A DNA stretch of 64,000 bases from Branchiostoma lanceolatum (Eukaryota; Chordata; Leptocardii; Amphioxiformes; Branchiostomatidae): NCBI RefSeq assembly GCF_035083965.1, contig NC_089724.1, positions 23,898,474-23,962,473 of the forward strand, given 5' to 3'. Below are positions 36,596 to 50,605 of the stretch, piece after piece. The notes beneath the pieces are model-generated. The model did not search any database, had not been told where the DNA came from, and worked only from the letters and a program-made list of their open reading frames with translations. The first letter of the stretch is position 1; every line of letters starts with the position of its first letter. The position numbers and the translations under genes were made by a program.

Positions 36596-37294
36596 ATAAA
36601 CTGAGTATTGTCGTTTTAGGGTACTTCAAGGGATGATTGGGAATAGATAATACTTTCACCTGAATAGGCCATCATGAAGTCTACCTTCTTTCATTGGTAT
36701 TTCACCTCCTTTCCAACATGAAATAGGCTTTGAAAGTTTTTCCAGTAAAACCTTTAACTTGGTGACACTTGTATTGACCACCCATCTTTTCTCGTCGAAT
36801 TTTGGTCAGTAAATATACTTGAAATAGATACAACAATTTCTTTAAAATCATTCAGGTACATGAAAGATATTATGACAACCTTTGTAAGTAGAGACCAAAT
36901 GTAATGGAAGAATAAGTCCTGCACAACAGGTATGAATTGGACATAAATCAACTAGCATCAACTTTGTCAAATAACTGAATAAAGATGGAGGTTTTTCTTT
37001 CTTACAGTAGACTCAAGAGGCCCGCTCCATTATACCACTCCAAGAAAACACCTGTGAAAGATTGACTGTTCTTTGGTAATGCCTACTGTTTGACCCCCCC
37101 CCCCACAAGCAATATCACAAAGAAGTCCATTCCACAGGGATCTTTTCGATGTTTTCCACATGTGCAAACCCATTGTTTAAATAACTGATATGCTTCAGTG
37201 AATCCAGGCAGAACAGTTTGGAATGTCGGAGGGTAGAATATCTTCATGTCGTATCTTACATCTGAAAATTTGTGTCATGTCTTCATCATGATCA
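36596..37294. other. 3' flank of the WBP1L-like gene
   Basis: Mostly AT-rich sequence after the stop codon (minus strand), most likely 3' UTR. It includes a C tract at about 37096. No ORF with recognisable features. Confidence 0.4.
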
Positions 37295-40200
37295 TCATCT
37301 CCCTCCTGCGGGTCTGTTACAACTGTCTGCCACGGTGGTAGCCGAGGTATTCCCGTCGCTCACTGTAGACTGCATAGATTCCTGCGACGTGTCCGCAACA
37401 GCGCTGCGGTCTTGAGTCGAGGCCGTTGTAGACGTTGGACACGGAGCTGCCACGATTCCCGGCGCGGTACCGCCGTTATTAGCTGCCGAAGCGTTTGCAC
37501 AAGTCTCTACGTGATTGTTTGCACACACCGGAGGGTCGGGCGCGTCGCCGCACGCGCCGAGGAGAGGGGTGTCGTCGGGGATGCCAGCCTTCTCCTCGAC
37601 CGTGTCCACGATGCATGAGGAGGGCGAACTGTCCAGGATCGACGGCGTTCTGCAGTCCGAGAAAATGGACACCGGCGTTCTGGCATCCGGGGATCCTGTA
37701 GTAGGCGATAGTGGCAAGGGCCCCCTGAAGGAACAATGACAAAACAGAGTGAGCAATGCTGACTGCTGCAGAGTTGGTCACAAGATTGTCTTACACCAAG
37801 AAACCTTCTGAGACAAAATACAGTAAATTTGTTTTATATCTGTGGTAAGAAAATTTTGTGGTAGGAGTAGAAAGGCTGTTATTGCAATATGTTCTAGATT
37901 CATATATACTGTAGCAAAACAGTGTCATGATTGCATGGTAGATAGAGAGGCACCACGAAATTAAAGGTGCTGTAAACATTTCAAGACTTGCAGTATGTGA
38001 ATCTAAAGGAATGACAGGATAAACATTTCAAAAAGAAACAATCATAACCATTTGTCCTCCTTACCCAGTGTGAAGATTAGTTGTGACATGTTGTGTGCTG
38101 CCCCCCTCTATGGTGACAGTGACTTGTGCTGGTCTGATCTGTGAGACGGGTAGCTGTGGTCTGTCGGCTCGGTGGAGGGTGGGGGTGTAGCGGGGAGGGG
38201 GGCTGGTGTCCACCTGCTGTGTGATGGCCTCCTGGTACGATGGCAGCTTCAGAATGGCATCTACATCAGGGAGGAAACAGAGGAACAGGCATGTAAGAAT
38301 ATGGTTGATGCCAGGGACACATTTTTCGGTCAGGTAGTTTGTAGTAGTAGTAGTGGGAATGAGAAGATAAAAAAGACAACAAAAAAGATCAGGACAATAA
38401 TATGTGTAAATTTCTTGATATAAACTTTTCATTTCCAGGGTTGGGCCCAAATTTGGAAATGCTGACAGGTCGAGGAAGACATCAGCTTAGTTCTAGTAAA
38501 CTGCAGTTTGACACATAACCACTAGAGGGCTCTATTGAACAACTGCTCAAGACAGAACTGACAAACTAGTGCAATGCTAAATCTGCTCACTAGAGGGCAT
38601 CGGTACAAAAAAACAGTCCACTGCCTGAAGTATTCCTTTTCAGACTGACCAGCTATTATGGCTATGGGCCAGTGATTTGGTACCATGCCAGATTTGCAAG
38701 TGCATTTTCTCCAAATACGTATCAATTATCAGAACAGCTTTCCATACAACATCTTGCAAATCAGATAACTTTTCTCGTCATCTCTTTTTCCTGATAGAAG
38801 AAACACTGAATACATTGCAATTTGTTCTTTTAGTTTTAATTGCAATTTACTGTTTCTTTTTTATCAGCCATGTACTCAAAGAGTAAAAACTATACCTCCA
38901 TTTCTCATGGAGGTAAAGAGAGGATGTCTCACCGAGGTTGAGAGGTGGTGCGTGTAGGAGTGACGCCTGCTGTGCGATGAGCAGGTTGATTTCTCGCTGT
39001 CGTCTCTGCCGCTCCTGTCGCCGGCGCACTTTGTAGCGCTGGTAGATGCAGCAGCAGCACAGGACGATAATCAGGATCCAGATCAGCCAGAACCCTGCAA
39101 AACACAAAATACAACACGTCAAGATCCAGAACAGCCAAAACCATACAAAACATGATCATAATACAACATGTCAACACAGAATGATAATCAGGATCCAAAT
39201 CAGCCAGAAAGAAACCCTACAAAATACAACATGTTGGCTTGTTGTTCATAAAAAGGCACAGCATAATGCTATTTCTATGGCTGGTAGTGTCATTTCAGAA
39301 CTGATTGTTTGCTAAGGGATGTCTCCAAAAACTCTTGCACCTAGTACTGTAAATTGGGGCATCGTTAGTTACAGGTCAGCCATAATCAATGATTTAGCCA
39401 GTCTAAGTGTTCCTAGGGTAAGAAAAAGGATGTGATATAGATTTAATCAGCAGTAAAATACAACATATGGTTACATCAAGTCTAGAATCTGAAATTGGAT
39501 GAAGCTGCTGAACTTTTCCACCCCTGTAACTTAATTGGCTTTTACAGCTGAGCATCCCCAGGTCAACCTTGCCACAAAAACAAAACGATTAACCCTGTAA
39601 CGTTCTCACGTTCCATTTCTGGATAAATACTTTCTATCACAGTATCAGGTGATAAATTTCTAGTAAATGCTTTCTGTCATATGTTGTGCTTCCCTTGTTG
39701 GCAATATGTCATTTTGAATCTACCTTTGAACAAAAACAAAACAATTAAGGCTGTATCTTCCTCACGTTTCATTTCTGATAAATACATTTGTACTTTCTGT
39801 CTTGTGATAAATGTCTAGTAAATGCTTTCGATCATACGATGTACATGCTTCCCTTCTTGGCAATATATGTCATTTTTAATGTTCTGTTAAACAAACACAA
39901 TTGTATTAGGCTAAGCCATCTGCATTCACTACAGCAGTGGCAGCAAAGTTCAACCTTGATAACTGCACCCCGCCTACTGGGAACAGAGCTGCAGGCTCAA
40001 TGTCGCAATGGATCATGGTTAATCTGCCCAGTCTATAAATAGCAACAGGCCTGTGCTGGTTGCTAGGGGTTGTTGAGCTGTTGGCTGGCATGCGCACAAG
40101 CAGTCGTGTGGCAGCGTCCCAACTCAAGTCCAATATACTATTCATCTCTGGGATATCGATTGGACCGTAAGATGATTCTATTAGTAACATTTACTGAATT

Positions 40201-43200
40201 AATCTGCACATGTAGCTTCAAAACAAAAATAGATTTTAACATATTTGATATGATCTGCAGGAATTGTCAGTGTTTTTCTGGGGGAAGCAGGTTAGACAAC
40301 ATAATGTCATGTTGTCAGACTTAATTTGTGATTGATTGTGAGAATGGCCTAAATCAGTCATGGTTCCAAAACCAAACAGTACCAGTTAATTTCACATGCA
40401 TACCTCAACATACTTTTCCTTCATTTTTCAAATCATACATTACTGTCTCTTCTGAAAAAATAGAAAGTACCAAAAAAAAGAGGATTTACCACTTTTGTAA
40501 AAAAATCAATTTCACAACACAAAACCACTATACTCTTTGTTGTTGGTATAGCAAGGATTATAGTCATACCCCAGAAAGAGAAGCCTCTACTTCAGAAATT
40601 ATCTTATCATTGTCTTAAAACTCAAAAAGATGGGGAACCAGGCAGCACATTTTTTCCAAAATGTTCACACAACATCTTCTTTTTCCGTTAGTATATCACA
40701 GTGACCTTTATCTGAACCTCTCCTGATCCTGTGTCCTTTTGTTTGACAGATTTGCTGACTGGGGCGACTCCACTGGGCACAAAAACAAGTCTGGTGCTGC
40801 CAAGATTGACATGGCAAACAAGTCCCAGCTGACACAGTTTCACACACACCAACCCCCACCCAGCCCAGCCCATAGCAACTCCTGCTGTTTATAACAGACT
40901 TTTCAGCTTTTACCAAGCTCTGTTACTGTAGAATTAGGGAATGGTATTTGAAGCAGTTCTGCAGCAGCATGTCCTGCCATAGATGGCAAACTGTACACAC
41001 TTAACAGCCACAGAAAAACAACAAGCGAAACACATCTGCAACATCAGAATGCGAAATTCACAAATTGATCATGGCAGGAATCATTCGGTTGGTTGCACTA
41101 GCTTGCACTTAGTTCCACGCCATTTGATATAAGGATTTTTGTTATGATAAATACAGTTTCTCAAGCATGTTTGTTTTTCATTTTAATACTTTCACCCTTT
41201 GCATAATCTAGGTAATGATTAACTTGAATCAGCCCAGACATGCCCCAGGCCACAGCTGCTGCTGTTGACAAAAGGGGAGCCCCTGGCCAAAAACAAGTGA
41301 GGTAATGCCTCACGCCACTTCTGCTTTTGGGGGAGGGGAGGTTAGATTACCTTGCAAACTTTTTATTTGCATTTGTAAATATAAGTAGAGATGCATTGTA
41401 TGACAAGGAATAATATGACCCAGTAGTTTCTACATTGTCAGAAAACTGACCAGAAAACTGATAAAAAAAATCATACATGGCCAAAAAGAAATCACTAAAT
41501 AGTTGTCGAACATAACCAATGGTATTTTGATGGATAGCCTTGTTGACATGGCAACAAAAATATTCTCTTTCTGTCAGGACTGGATTGTACAATTTACTAC
41601 GAAGATAAACAAATGACTTTATTAATACAGGAGGCTGGAAAATTTCTTTTGCTTCCTCCTCATTTCAAGGTTTCCTTACAATTACCAATTCTGCTGAATT
41701 AGAAATGTCTCACATTCTTTTTCTTCTTTCATATGAAAAACAAAACAAGCTCCTTGTACCCATCCCCGGTTACAATGGAATAACCCTTTCTTGGACTAGA
41801 TTAGTCAGCGAAAACAGCAGGGAACCAAGTGCCTGAGGTCATTTGTGGTTTCACGGTTCTCAGCCCGATTAGCAACACAACATGGACCCCTGACAGTCTG
41901 ATTCAAAACAACCCAACATGTCCTCAGGCCAAAACAATTTGGTCATTTGGTTGTCATTAAGATAAACAATGGGAAACAAAAGAAGAAAACTGTAGTAGAT
42001 GCTAATCTGAAAACCAGCATGAAAACAAAAAGCTATGGCAGCTGTGTTTCGTCAGCGAACAACCAGGTCAGGCGTTATGAATCATTACTAGGTCTTCTGA
42101 ATAATTTAAGCTAATCAATTTGGGACTTGGCAGGCAGAAAATTTCTCAAAATTGCAAGTAAAATTTCCTACAAGTAACATACATCATACATGTACTACTG
42201 ATTGCCAAAAGATGCCAACAAGCATTTAAAGGATTTCACAATGATTCCTGACACCCAGGAGACTCCCTAAAGGGATTTTGACCCATAGAAATCAAATTAG
42301 GAAGGCAGTTGGCCAGAAAATTAATTTTGCTGATGATATTTAGACCAGGAGATCAGCAGCTTGAAAGTAAAAGTCATCATGATTTATGAGGGGCTCTTAT
42401 ACTTTAAGAATCAAAGGGCTGATCTGCCTAGTCAGCAGCTTTTTATACTGAAAAACAGAAAAATCTTAATCTACGAACAAAAGACTGAATTTGACAACAA
42501 AATGTGTACATGTGATTGTTGGCAAACAGAATATTGCCCATGAATTTCTCAACAGGTTGACCATGACTTACACATAATTCCCAGGGGCAAGTACACCACA
42601 AGTTCAATGGCAAGGACAGTTATGTCAGGGCTGTAACAGACTGAAAAGTCACTAGTTATTTTTTCTGTGCTACTTGTATGATGTGAAAGTATGTGTCAGA
42701 GATACTGTACATGTGTCCCCAGAGTCTGACAGATAGCAATGTCTGTATAATATTTCAGTACTAACATCAAGCCTATATTCTCTAATCTTGCATAATTTCA
42801 AATTCTTGGATCATTTTTCAAATAAAAGAATGCCTACTTGAAAGAAATCAATTTTGTCAGATACCATTTTGAATGGAACTGCTATTAGCTTGTGGATGAC
42901 TTGACTTCTTCTACATTGTATTTCCATCTATAAAAAATTCTCTGCAAGTTGAAGGCGGGTAGTTCCAGGTCTGATATATAACCTGTATCTTTATATCATG
43001 GTTTGTGCCTTGACAATGGAGCTTTTCAGTTTCTTGGAAAGTCCTATTCTCCACAATAAATTATGTTTTGTAGACGCCTGACAGGGCTTAACCCACAAAA
43101 CACCCAGTAAGTCAAGCACACATATTCTCCATTCTCAGTGCCCCACTGCGCCAATAATACTCTGGATTCATACAACATTCTCTGTTGTAAAACATGCATA

Positions 43201-46200
43201 CATATCTGCTGTAATCTGACACATGAGACATGTATACAGGCTCTCCACTCTAGATTACTGTAGATTAGAGACAATGCTCATAACTTATTGAAAATACACT
43301 GGACCAAGAAAAACAAAATTACACCAGAGTCTGAGAACATCCGAACTCCTTCCCAGAAGCATGTCACCATGATGGTGCCAGAATTGAAAGATTATCCTCC
43401 TGATTTAGTTGTTTTGGAACCTACAGTGCTTGAGAGGTCTGACTCATGTCCATGTATTGATTTTGGGGGGGGCTGTCTCTCATGTTGAAACTTTTGGCAA
43501 TGTATCAAGTGACAGTCCTGCGGATATACATCACCTAATCAGGCTAATGTACTGTTCGACATTAGATTCTATAGGGCGTATTCACGTGACGTCATCACCC
43601 CTGCCCTCCGTGGGCGGCCATGTTGGTGCTCACCCTGCAGCGAAGTTTCTCGGTGTCCGACGGTCTCTAAATTTCCAAGGAATGCGAAGTCGTCTGATCG
43701 CTGTTTTATTATATGCAAAGAGTCTCCAGCCTCACATCCTTTTCGCTACAGAAATCCAATTTCACCTACTGGAAATGACCCATTATCGACGAGCGAGGAG
43801 ATGTTTTCCCCAGCTGCCTACAAACATGGCCGCTAAACTGTTTACAGAGTACGCATAAAATCAGTTCACAGCATACAAGTGTTCCAAGGCCTGCAACCAC
43901 GTAGTACAGTGTCTTGAGTGTCGTGAAAATTTTTGTTGACAGGGAGTACGTTATGATCGGGAAAGTTCGACGTTGAAAGACCCCCCAGTTTACGAACGTA
44001 TCTCAAGCAACGGCTACACGGTGCTGCCACTGTGTTACACAACGGGCCTGTAATTTGCTTTTCGACCAGATACAAAGGTTTCCATACACTCACGTTGATT
44101 CTCAAACTTCAACTATTTACATCCGCTGTTCGTATGTCAGAAATCCACTTTTGTTTCAGTCGTTAGTCCCATGTTCCCTTCACCCGAGAAACGCCAAACC
44201 AATCTTACTGTTACCCGATCAGTGTGTGCTTTATCAGTCCCAATCAAACATCTGACCACGAGGCAAAACACCATGATTGTGAGACAAAACGTTTCGAAGG
44301 GAAATTGTGAATGGCGTAGAAAACATCTGCTATTTATACGGAGAGTTCCATAGGGCTCCACTATCAAGTGAGCACCAACATGGCCGCCAGTGCTCGTTGC
44401 TAGGGGGAGGGTCACGTGACTGAATACGCCCTATACACTCCATAATTGAATTGCAGAAAAAGCTGTCAACACACTTATGCTGCCGATTTTGTAAATGCCC
44501 AAGGTAATAGTGTTGTACAGAGATCATTCAGGTAAGCACAGGTATGTGTTTACCCAAAACAGTAACTGCCACTGGCAGTTACTGTTTTGGGTAAACACAT
44601 ACCTGTGCTTCAAGTTGACAATGAGCCTATCACATCTAGATTTAAATCAAAGTGTGCGACAAGACAACAATTTATACACAAACCATGCATAATTATTCCA
44701 TCATATGCAGCCAAAACAGTACCCTGAATCACTGACTAAAATATTGATTTCAATTCCAACCTAAACTGTAATTCACCAGAATATGCACTTTTGGTCCATA
44801 CATGCCAACAAAGCTCAACAAAACCATTCCATTGGTGTAGAAATGGTACCATTCAATTATCGATATTGTACATTTTCTTGCAGGCACCTTTGGCAAAAAA
44901 ACTGACATTGAATTTTATAATATATAGACACCTAAACTTGGAGGCAAAATAATAAACCACAAGATATCAACCCCCTGTCAGTACACATCTATAGTCCTCT
45001 GAAGCGAGAAAAGGGAGGAGCCACAAGGTAATGATGAGTATTGCCCCATTATTGGATGTCTTTGAACACTGATGATAATTGGATCAGACCTATCAACACT
45101 GAATCTCCCATCATCATTCACAACACTTTCAATCATCTTTACAATGGCCCCCTGCCTGCTTCTCTCACCACATCAATGACAACTATTCAGTTCTCTCACC
45201 CCTCAGAAACAGCTGACAAAATCCAGCTGTGGATCAAAACAACTAGGACCGGTACTGTACCATTCCTTTCATCAACAAAGGGGGTAGCTGACATGAATTT
45301 TTTTTATTAAAATAGATATCATTTACTTCAACTAAGCCAATATATCTCAAGATTGTAAGCTAGTTAAAAAAACAAAAGCTCCTCTAAATGTAAATCCCAG
45401 CAGTAAACATCCAACATGACAAGAGGTAGAGGAAGTACAAATTGTGTGGTAGGATCCCCTTTTTCTAAAATGGAAGATTCTTACAGCTGTATCAAAAACT
45501 ACATCTTGTTGCTAGGGATCTAGCCTTCCTTTGGTGCAAATAATGGATAAGTGGAGGGAGTTTGTCGGGTCAATGAACTGACCAAGACTAACAGTGGGTG
45601 GGAGATTTGTACTTTGGCCACCATAAACCTTTCACACTAGATGTTTTCATTTTGATTTAACTTTAGCTAAGTTTGAACTAATTGTTTTTCTGATCATGTA
45701 TATTCTTGCCAACAGAAGAGAGTAACCTTTGCTAGTTTGCATAGTTAAAAATGTCAGACTAGTTAACGAGGCTCGTTACCTTGTTTAACAAGGTATATGA
45801 TAATATTTGCACTTTAAAGGGTATTCTTTACATGTTGATAAAATCTTTGCAAATGTTGTTATTGGGAGCTCAGGCACTGAAGCTTGCAAGGCTTCAGAGA
45901 CTTGTGTGTTTCAAACACATCAATTACACAGGCCTGGCATTGACCCTGTATCTAGTTCAGTTTCCAACAGTCTTCTCCTTGACAGCTAGTCTCATAAAAA
46001 GAACCCTGTTTACCAGCATGCCCCCCTGGCAAGGTTTTCACCAATGCCTATAGAGTTTAGAATTAATAGAAAGGGGAAGGACACAGTAGCAGGGTAAAGT
46101 CCTTATGTTACAACAACATTCTGACATTGGGAAATTTTGAGGCCAAACATGTATCAAGCAACAAACTGAGAGTTCCCTGCAAACACTGAGCAGCAAAAAC

Positions 46201-49001
46201 TACATGCAAGGTCTCCGTTTTGAAACAAACTATTGAAAATTCCGCCCTACACCAGATGGTGCAAATCACCCATCTCTGTTTCAGTAGCCCTTGGGCCACA
46301 CGTTTGTGTGTAATCACTACAGCATGTGGCTAGTCCAATAGTAGTGGTGTGTACGTACTACCATACTCTTTCCCAAATTCTGAGCCCTGAGCAGAGAAAG
46401 CGGTATGTAACATTTTTGGTATGACTCTGACGCAGTGGGACTCAAACTCGTGACCTAGGCGAACACTCTTACTCAATTTGGCCATTGCAGCAGTTGCAAG
46501 ATACAGTAATTCATAATGTTCATATAGTGGTACTTACACCAAAGCTCATAGTAGTAGGTACAACAGCCTCCGTCCCCACAGCAGTGTCCTGTCTCACACC
46601 AGTACCCTTCCTTGTCCTGCTTCTTGCAGAACTCTCTTGCCTGGAGAAAACAACAGGTAAAAACTACAGTTAATAAATGCACCTTAATAAATCAAATTGA
46701 AACATCTGATCATCAGGGCACACCTGTTGACCAAGTGTTAGTGGTGTGACAATGGAAATACATGTAGTATTGTTAGCCTTATTCATCTCTTTTTTTTTCT
46801 TTTTTCAATACAATTGATTTTACATGGCTTGAGTGGAAGAGAAAAAGGGCTGTATATCAGTCAACTGCATTACATCAGGAATCAGATAGGTTTCAGGTAT
46901 TTTCACCATGACTTCACCTTACCTGAGGCAATTTGACTTGTTTTGCTAATGACTAATCGTGTTGGACATGCCCAGACTTGAGTCTGTTAAAACTTCTGCT
47001 TTTTTAATTCTTTACCTTTGAATTTGCAACTTGTTATCTTTTGTAGGAATTAAGTCACTCACAATTTTCTATCATCATTTCTGAAAAGTTTCTTTATTTT
47101 TTCCAAATACAAGTACATTGATTGTTAGGTTTTATAAAATTGAATTGATGCATGATGATACATGTATTTGCATCTGAGGGTACAAGAATGCATGCTTGTG
47201 GAACAAATCATCACAAACATATCCAACGAAAGTTATAGACATTGGAACGTTTGGTTACATAACTTGTGCTTGGCTGACTTGTTGTTGTGGTCATACACAT
47301 GCATGGGCACATGCCTATTAGGCAAAACTAGGTCACAACATGGTCGTGATTGTAGGCTAGCTTTACAATGCTACCCTTTCTTGGTCCAGCCATGTCAAAT
47401 GAAAACATATCCCTTTGCTCTAGAATTTTGCTATTTCTGTTGTGGTAATGCTATCGGTATGTTATATCATACTGGACGATCTTGACAACAAAACTTTTCT
47501 CTTTCCAAAGAGGAATGGTTTACAAAAAAACAGGTTGAAGCAAAGAACAAAGGAAATGCATCTCACTTGAGCCTAAAACTAAATAATAAAATGAGCAAAC
47601 TGCAATGAAATAAAAACATAACCTCCCACATTTTTAATACAAGAGTGAGAATGGATGCTAAATCACCAATCAATTTACCAATTGACAAATGAAAAGGACC
47701 CAAAATTACTGTTAGATTTAGAAAGAATTTGTAGGTGCTAAAATACAAATGCGCATGACAAATTTACAAGCAAAATACTTTTGTGTCAGTTGTCAATTTG
47801 ATACCGGTTTAAACTTGTTTCTCTGTGACTCATTCTTCCAGGGTGGGGAAAGTTCAGAGGTGAGAAAGTTACAAATTATAACTTCACGCAATACACGATT
47901 GATATTGCAATGTCTGGAGACCAACAAAAATATAGCAGATGTTGTTTCTCATATGCCTGACCTGACCTTGCTTCAAACAAACACAATTTTTTACGAGTAG
48001 CAATTATTTCATCAGCTCCACAGTTAAAATAGTTCATTTTTTCCCTTTCCAACCTTCACCCCTAGCCCCAGGCCAGGCGACTTTTCCTTAGTACCGCACC
48101 ATGCAGAGATGATGCAACCCCGGCCAACGCTGAAACCCAACACCTTTGTTGCTCAGAGGCAGAGCGACAAAAACAGGCACCAAAAATGCCAAAATAACAT
48201 CAAAAAGGCCAGTACAACCTAGCAAATTTAATCCAAAACAGTTTGCTTCATAAAAGAAATAGATAATCTCGTTAAGAATAGTGCGGTTTGATTGGTAGGG
48301 TGGGTGAAATTGACAGACGAACAAAGGGGTTCCCCATATTTAATGGCCCAACCGGTACAATCCGGATTATGTTGTTCAGATTATGAACGTGCCGCCGGTC
48401 ACATAGACACTGGCGTGCTTTGTGCGACAAAGGTATTAGTTTGATGTTCAGGATAATTATTAAAACCTAACATCAGGATGTCTTGAAACCAAAATCATTA
48501 CTACGGTTTGGTAAAGCTAGCTGTCAGTTGCTATACAGCCTATAGCCTGCATAAACGGTAAACAACAGATCGGTTACGCAATCACAGCAGAATATTCTGC
48601 CGAAGTCCATAGAAATGGTCAGAAAAGCGGAATAATTATTTTCTTAATGTAAATGTATGTAGTTTCACTGCCACAGGGTTTAAGAATTAGTTTTGTCACC
48701 GAGGATAAGTCCACACTTGAAATTTTCAAAGGAGAGGCTGGGTTGTTTACGGGTACACTAAGCTCAACTGCAGGGCGACCATTTAAATTTTGTTCCGTTG
48801 CAGGATCGAACCATATGAGACATACTTGTCATTTTGCGTTACGCCTTCACGAAATGGAAAATCTGCAAATTTCTAGGGCATGTCTATGAGAACAAAACGC
48901 AGTAGATGCATGTATGCACTTACCTGTCCGTGGTCTACAGCACCAAGAAGACCCATAGCTGCTAGGAAGATCACCTCTGCTCGCTCAAACAGTCCGGCCA
49001 T
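37295..49001 (-). CDS. WBP1L: WBP1/WBP1L (OPAL1)-like single-pass membrane protein with PPxY-type motifs
   Basis: Five coding exons with matching phases: 48924-49001, 46538-46640, 38933-39094, 38065-38260, 37295-37724; 322 residues. Exon 1 gives a weak N-terminal signal or anchor (MAGLFERAEVIFLAAMGLLG). Exon 2 holds the family's Cys-rich ectodomain (YWCETGHCCGDGGCCTYYYE). The exon 2/3 join gives LWWFWLIWILIIVLCCCC, the transmembrane segment, followed by a basic stretch (RYKVRRRQERQRRQREINLL) as in vertebrate WBP1L. Exon 4 carries LPSYQEAI and PPPRYTP, a PPxY motif able to bind WW domains such as those of Nedd4-type ubiquitin ligases. The last exon encodes a Ser/Thr/Pro-rich tail. Vertebrate WBP1L is known as a membrane adaptor that recruits Nedd4-family ligases and dampens CXCR4 signalling; applying this here is inference. 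Introns 1 and 2 are 2.3 and 7.4 kb. It is head to head with the SorCS-like gene. Confidence 0.9.
39061..39235. repeat. intronic duplications of the 5' edge of WBP1L exon 3
   Basis: The exon's first part and adjoining intron (GATAATCAGGATCCAGATCA, CAGCCAGAACC) recur at about 39120-39150 in short form and at 39180-39232 almost completely (GATAATCAGGATCCAAATCA, ACAAAATACAACATG). The last copy keeps an AG|GGTTTC acceptor-like junction on the minus strand. Confidence 0.7.
43572..44433. mobile_element. TA-flanked inverted-repeat element (MITE)
   Basis: Ends are TAGGGCGTATTCACGTGAC and GTCACGTGACTGAATACGCCCTA. A second inner block, GGCGGCCATGTTGGTGCTCAC, is mirrored at about 44366-44386. The flanking dinucleotide is TA on both sides (43570-43571, 44434-44435). 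The 862-base element has no transposase; an open frame at 43409-43858 crosses its left border and is not meaningful. It sits in WBP1L intron 2. Confidence 0.78.
44534..44610. repeat. perfect 77-bp palindrome, 38-bp arms and a 1-nt centre
   Basis: AAGCACAGGTATGTGTTTAC...AACTGCCA-C-TGGCAGTT...GTAAACACATACCTGTGCTT is exactly self-complementary. It lies 100 bases past the MITE in WBP1L intron 2. Confidence 0.95.
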
Positions 49002-50605
49002 CTTCTGGGCACAAGCCTGAGCTAGGGACCAGCTGGGACACGCCTTCGACATTTGAAAGCCAAAAATGACGTAAACAACTCCATATATGGGCAAGCGCAT
49101 GCTAATGAGTTCCAAATACGGTTAGATATATGCTAATCAGTTCCAAATATAGACGGGCTATGCTAATGATGCTCATATTTGGGGACAGCCGCCGCCCAGG
49201 TGATATCATGCGAAAAACCCCAACCAGTTTCTACTGGATTCAGAAATATGAATGAATAACCCCAGAAATATGTACCTTTTGTCGTTGGTCTACCTGTGGT
49301 TTACCACGTAACCCTCGCCACCCTTCATGAAATGTGCCCGATTTGAAATCACCCAACGTTTGCAATCCCCGTCAATATTGCAAGGCCTTGCGAAAGGGAT
49401 GCGCATTTTTTCTGAAGGACGTGTTCGTAATATTTAGCTACAGTTGTAATAGGTACTTACCGTTATAAGTAACCACTGAGGGGAACTCCCAAGGAATGCA
49501 CGTGTCGTACCAAGGCAGTCAGATTGTGCAATGTCAGCCCCGGAGGTCGGCGGTTACCTGTGCAAACAAAGGCCTTTGTCACACCTGTTAATATGCAAAT
49601 CACCATAGGGACGCAGGCGTCAACTTGGAGAGAGACGCCTGAAGAAACCAGACGTTATCCGTTGTTAAAATAAGGTGTACAGGATCAGGGTAATGCAATT
49701 TGGGCACGACTTTTCATTTAATAAAGGGTCTATTCACTATATTGTCACTTTTTGTGTGTGTGAAAGTTGAAAACTGATTTAAATTGCCATTTCCATTCTT
49801 ACTTTTCAATCTTCTTCTCGATGTCTGATTGCAGGGCTGGGGGTCCTGGCGTAACGTTATGTTTATTCATCTAACGTTATAGTATTTATCAATATTTAGT
49901 GTTTAATACATATCTCTATCTAGTACATGTATTTCGTACCTGTAACGTTTTATGCCCGATGTATGATGATGATATGCCCGATATACCAAGGAGATTGAAA
50001 AAAATCTAAATTTTAACTTGGTTATACTAAGTATGCTTGAGGCCGCCAATGGAACTTCACGTTCTGTCCATTATAAATACTTTTGCTATTTTGTTGCAAT
50101 TCAAATAAAGCCAAATGCATTCCCAACACCAGTGGTTCAAATTGCAAGGCCGGATATATAAGCCTAAATACAGTTGCCCTTCGATGCAGCAAGCATTACT
50201 TTACGCCAAAAAAGCAGTTACTCAAAAAACTGGATATGATTTTGGAAACGGTCAGACGTTTCAAGTAGCATTACTTTATTCTTTTATATCACTTCATATC
50301 AAAAGAATTGCAATCTACCCTGATTCAGAAATATCAAGGTGCGTTGATGACATCCCTCAGTCTTCTTCAGCGTTACTAGAATTGACAGACAGAACGAGTC
50401 AATACTAAATATACAGCACATGGGATGTAACTGGTATCTATCAAGGCTTCGTCGTTGCTGTGCTTGGTTGCGGACACGATCTTCCAATCAGAACGTCGTA
50501 TTTTGACCATCCCCCCTTCCCGCCCCCAATAACCGCGCCCTCTTTTAAAATCTCGTACAACACCTTCATTTCCCACAACATCTCGCGAGACGAAGTCCAT
50601 CCAAA
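49002..50605. promoter_or_regulatory. shared upstream region of the divergent WBP1L-like and SorCS-like genes
   Basis: The two start codons are 1.6 kb apart on opposite strands. Near the WBP1L side, 49081-49090 is CCATATATGG, a perfect CArG (SRF-type) box. 49097-49180 has three copies of a TATGCTAATnAGTTCCAAATA-like unit, POU/octamer-like. Further on, an ATGCAAAT octamer lies near 49594, and TAACGTTAT recurs at about 49853 and 49872. Function is inferred from motif resemblance and position only. Confidence 0.45.

Noticed and set aside
43409-43858. 149-codon ORF
   Set aside because: It crosses the left border of an inverted-repeat element and has no recognisable protein features.
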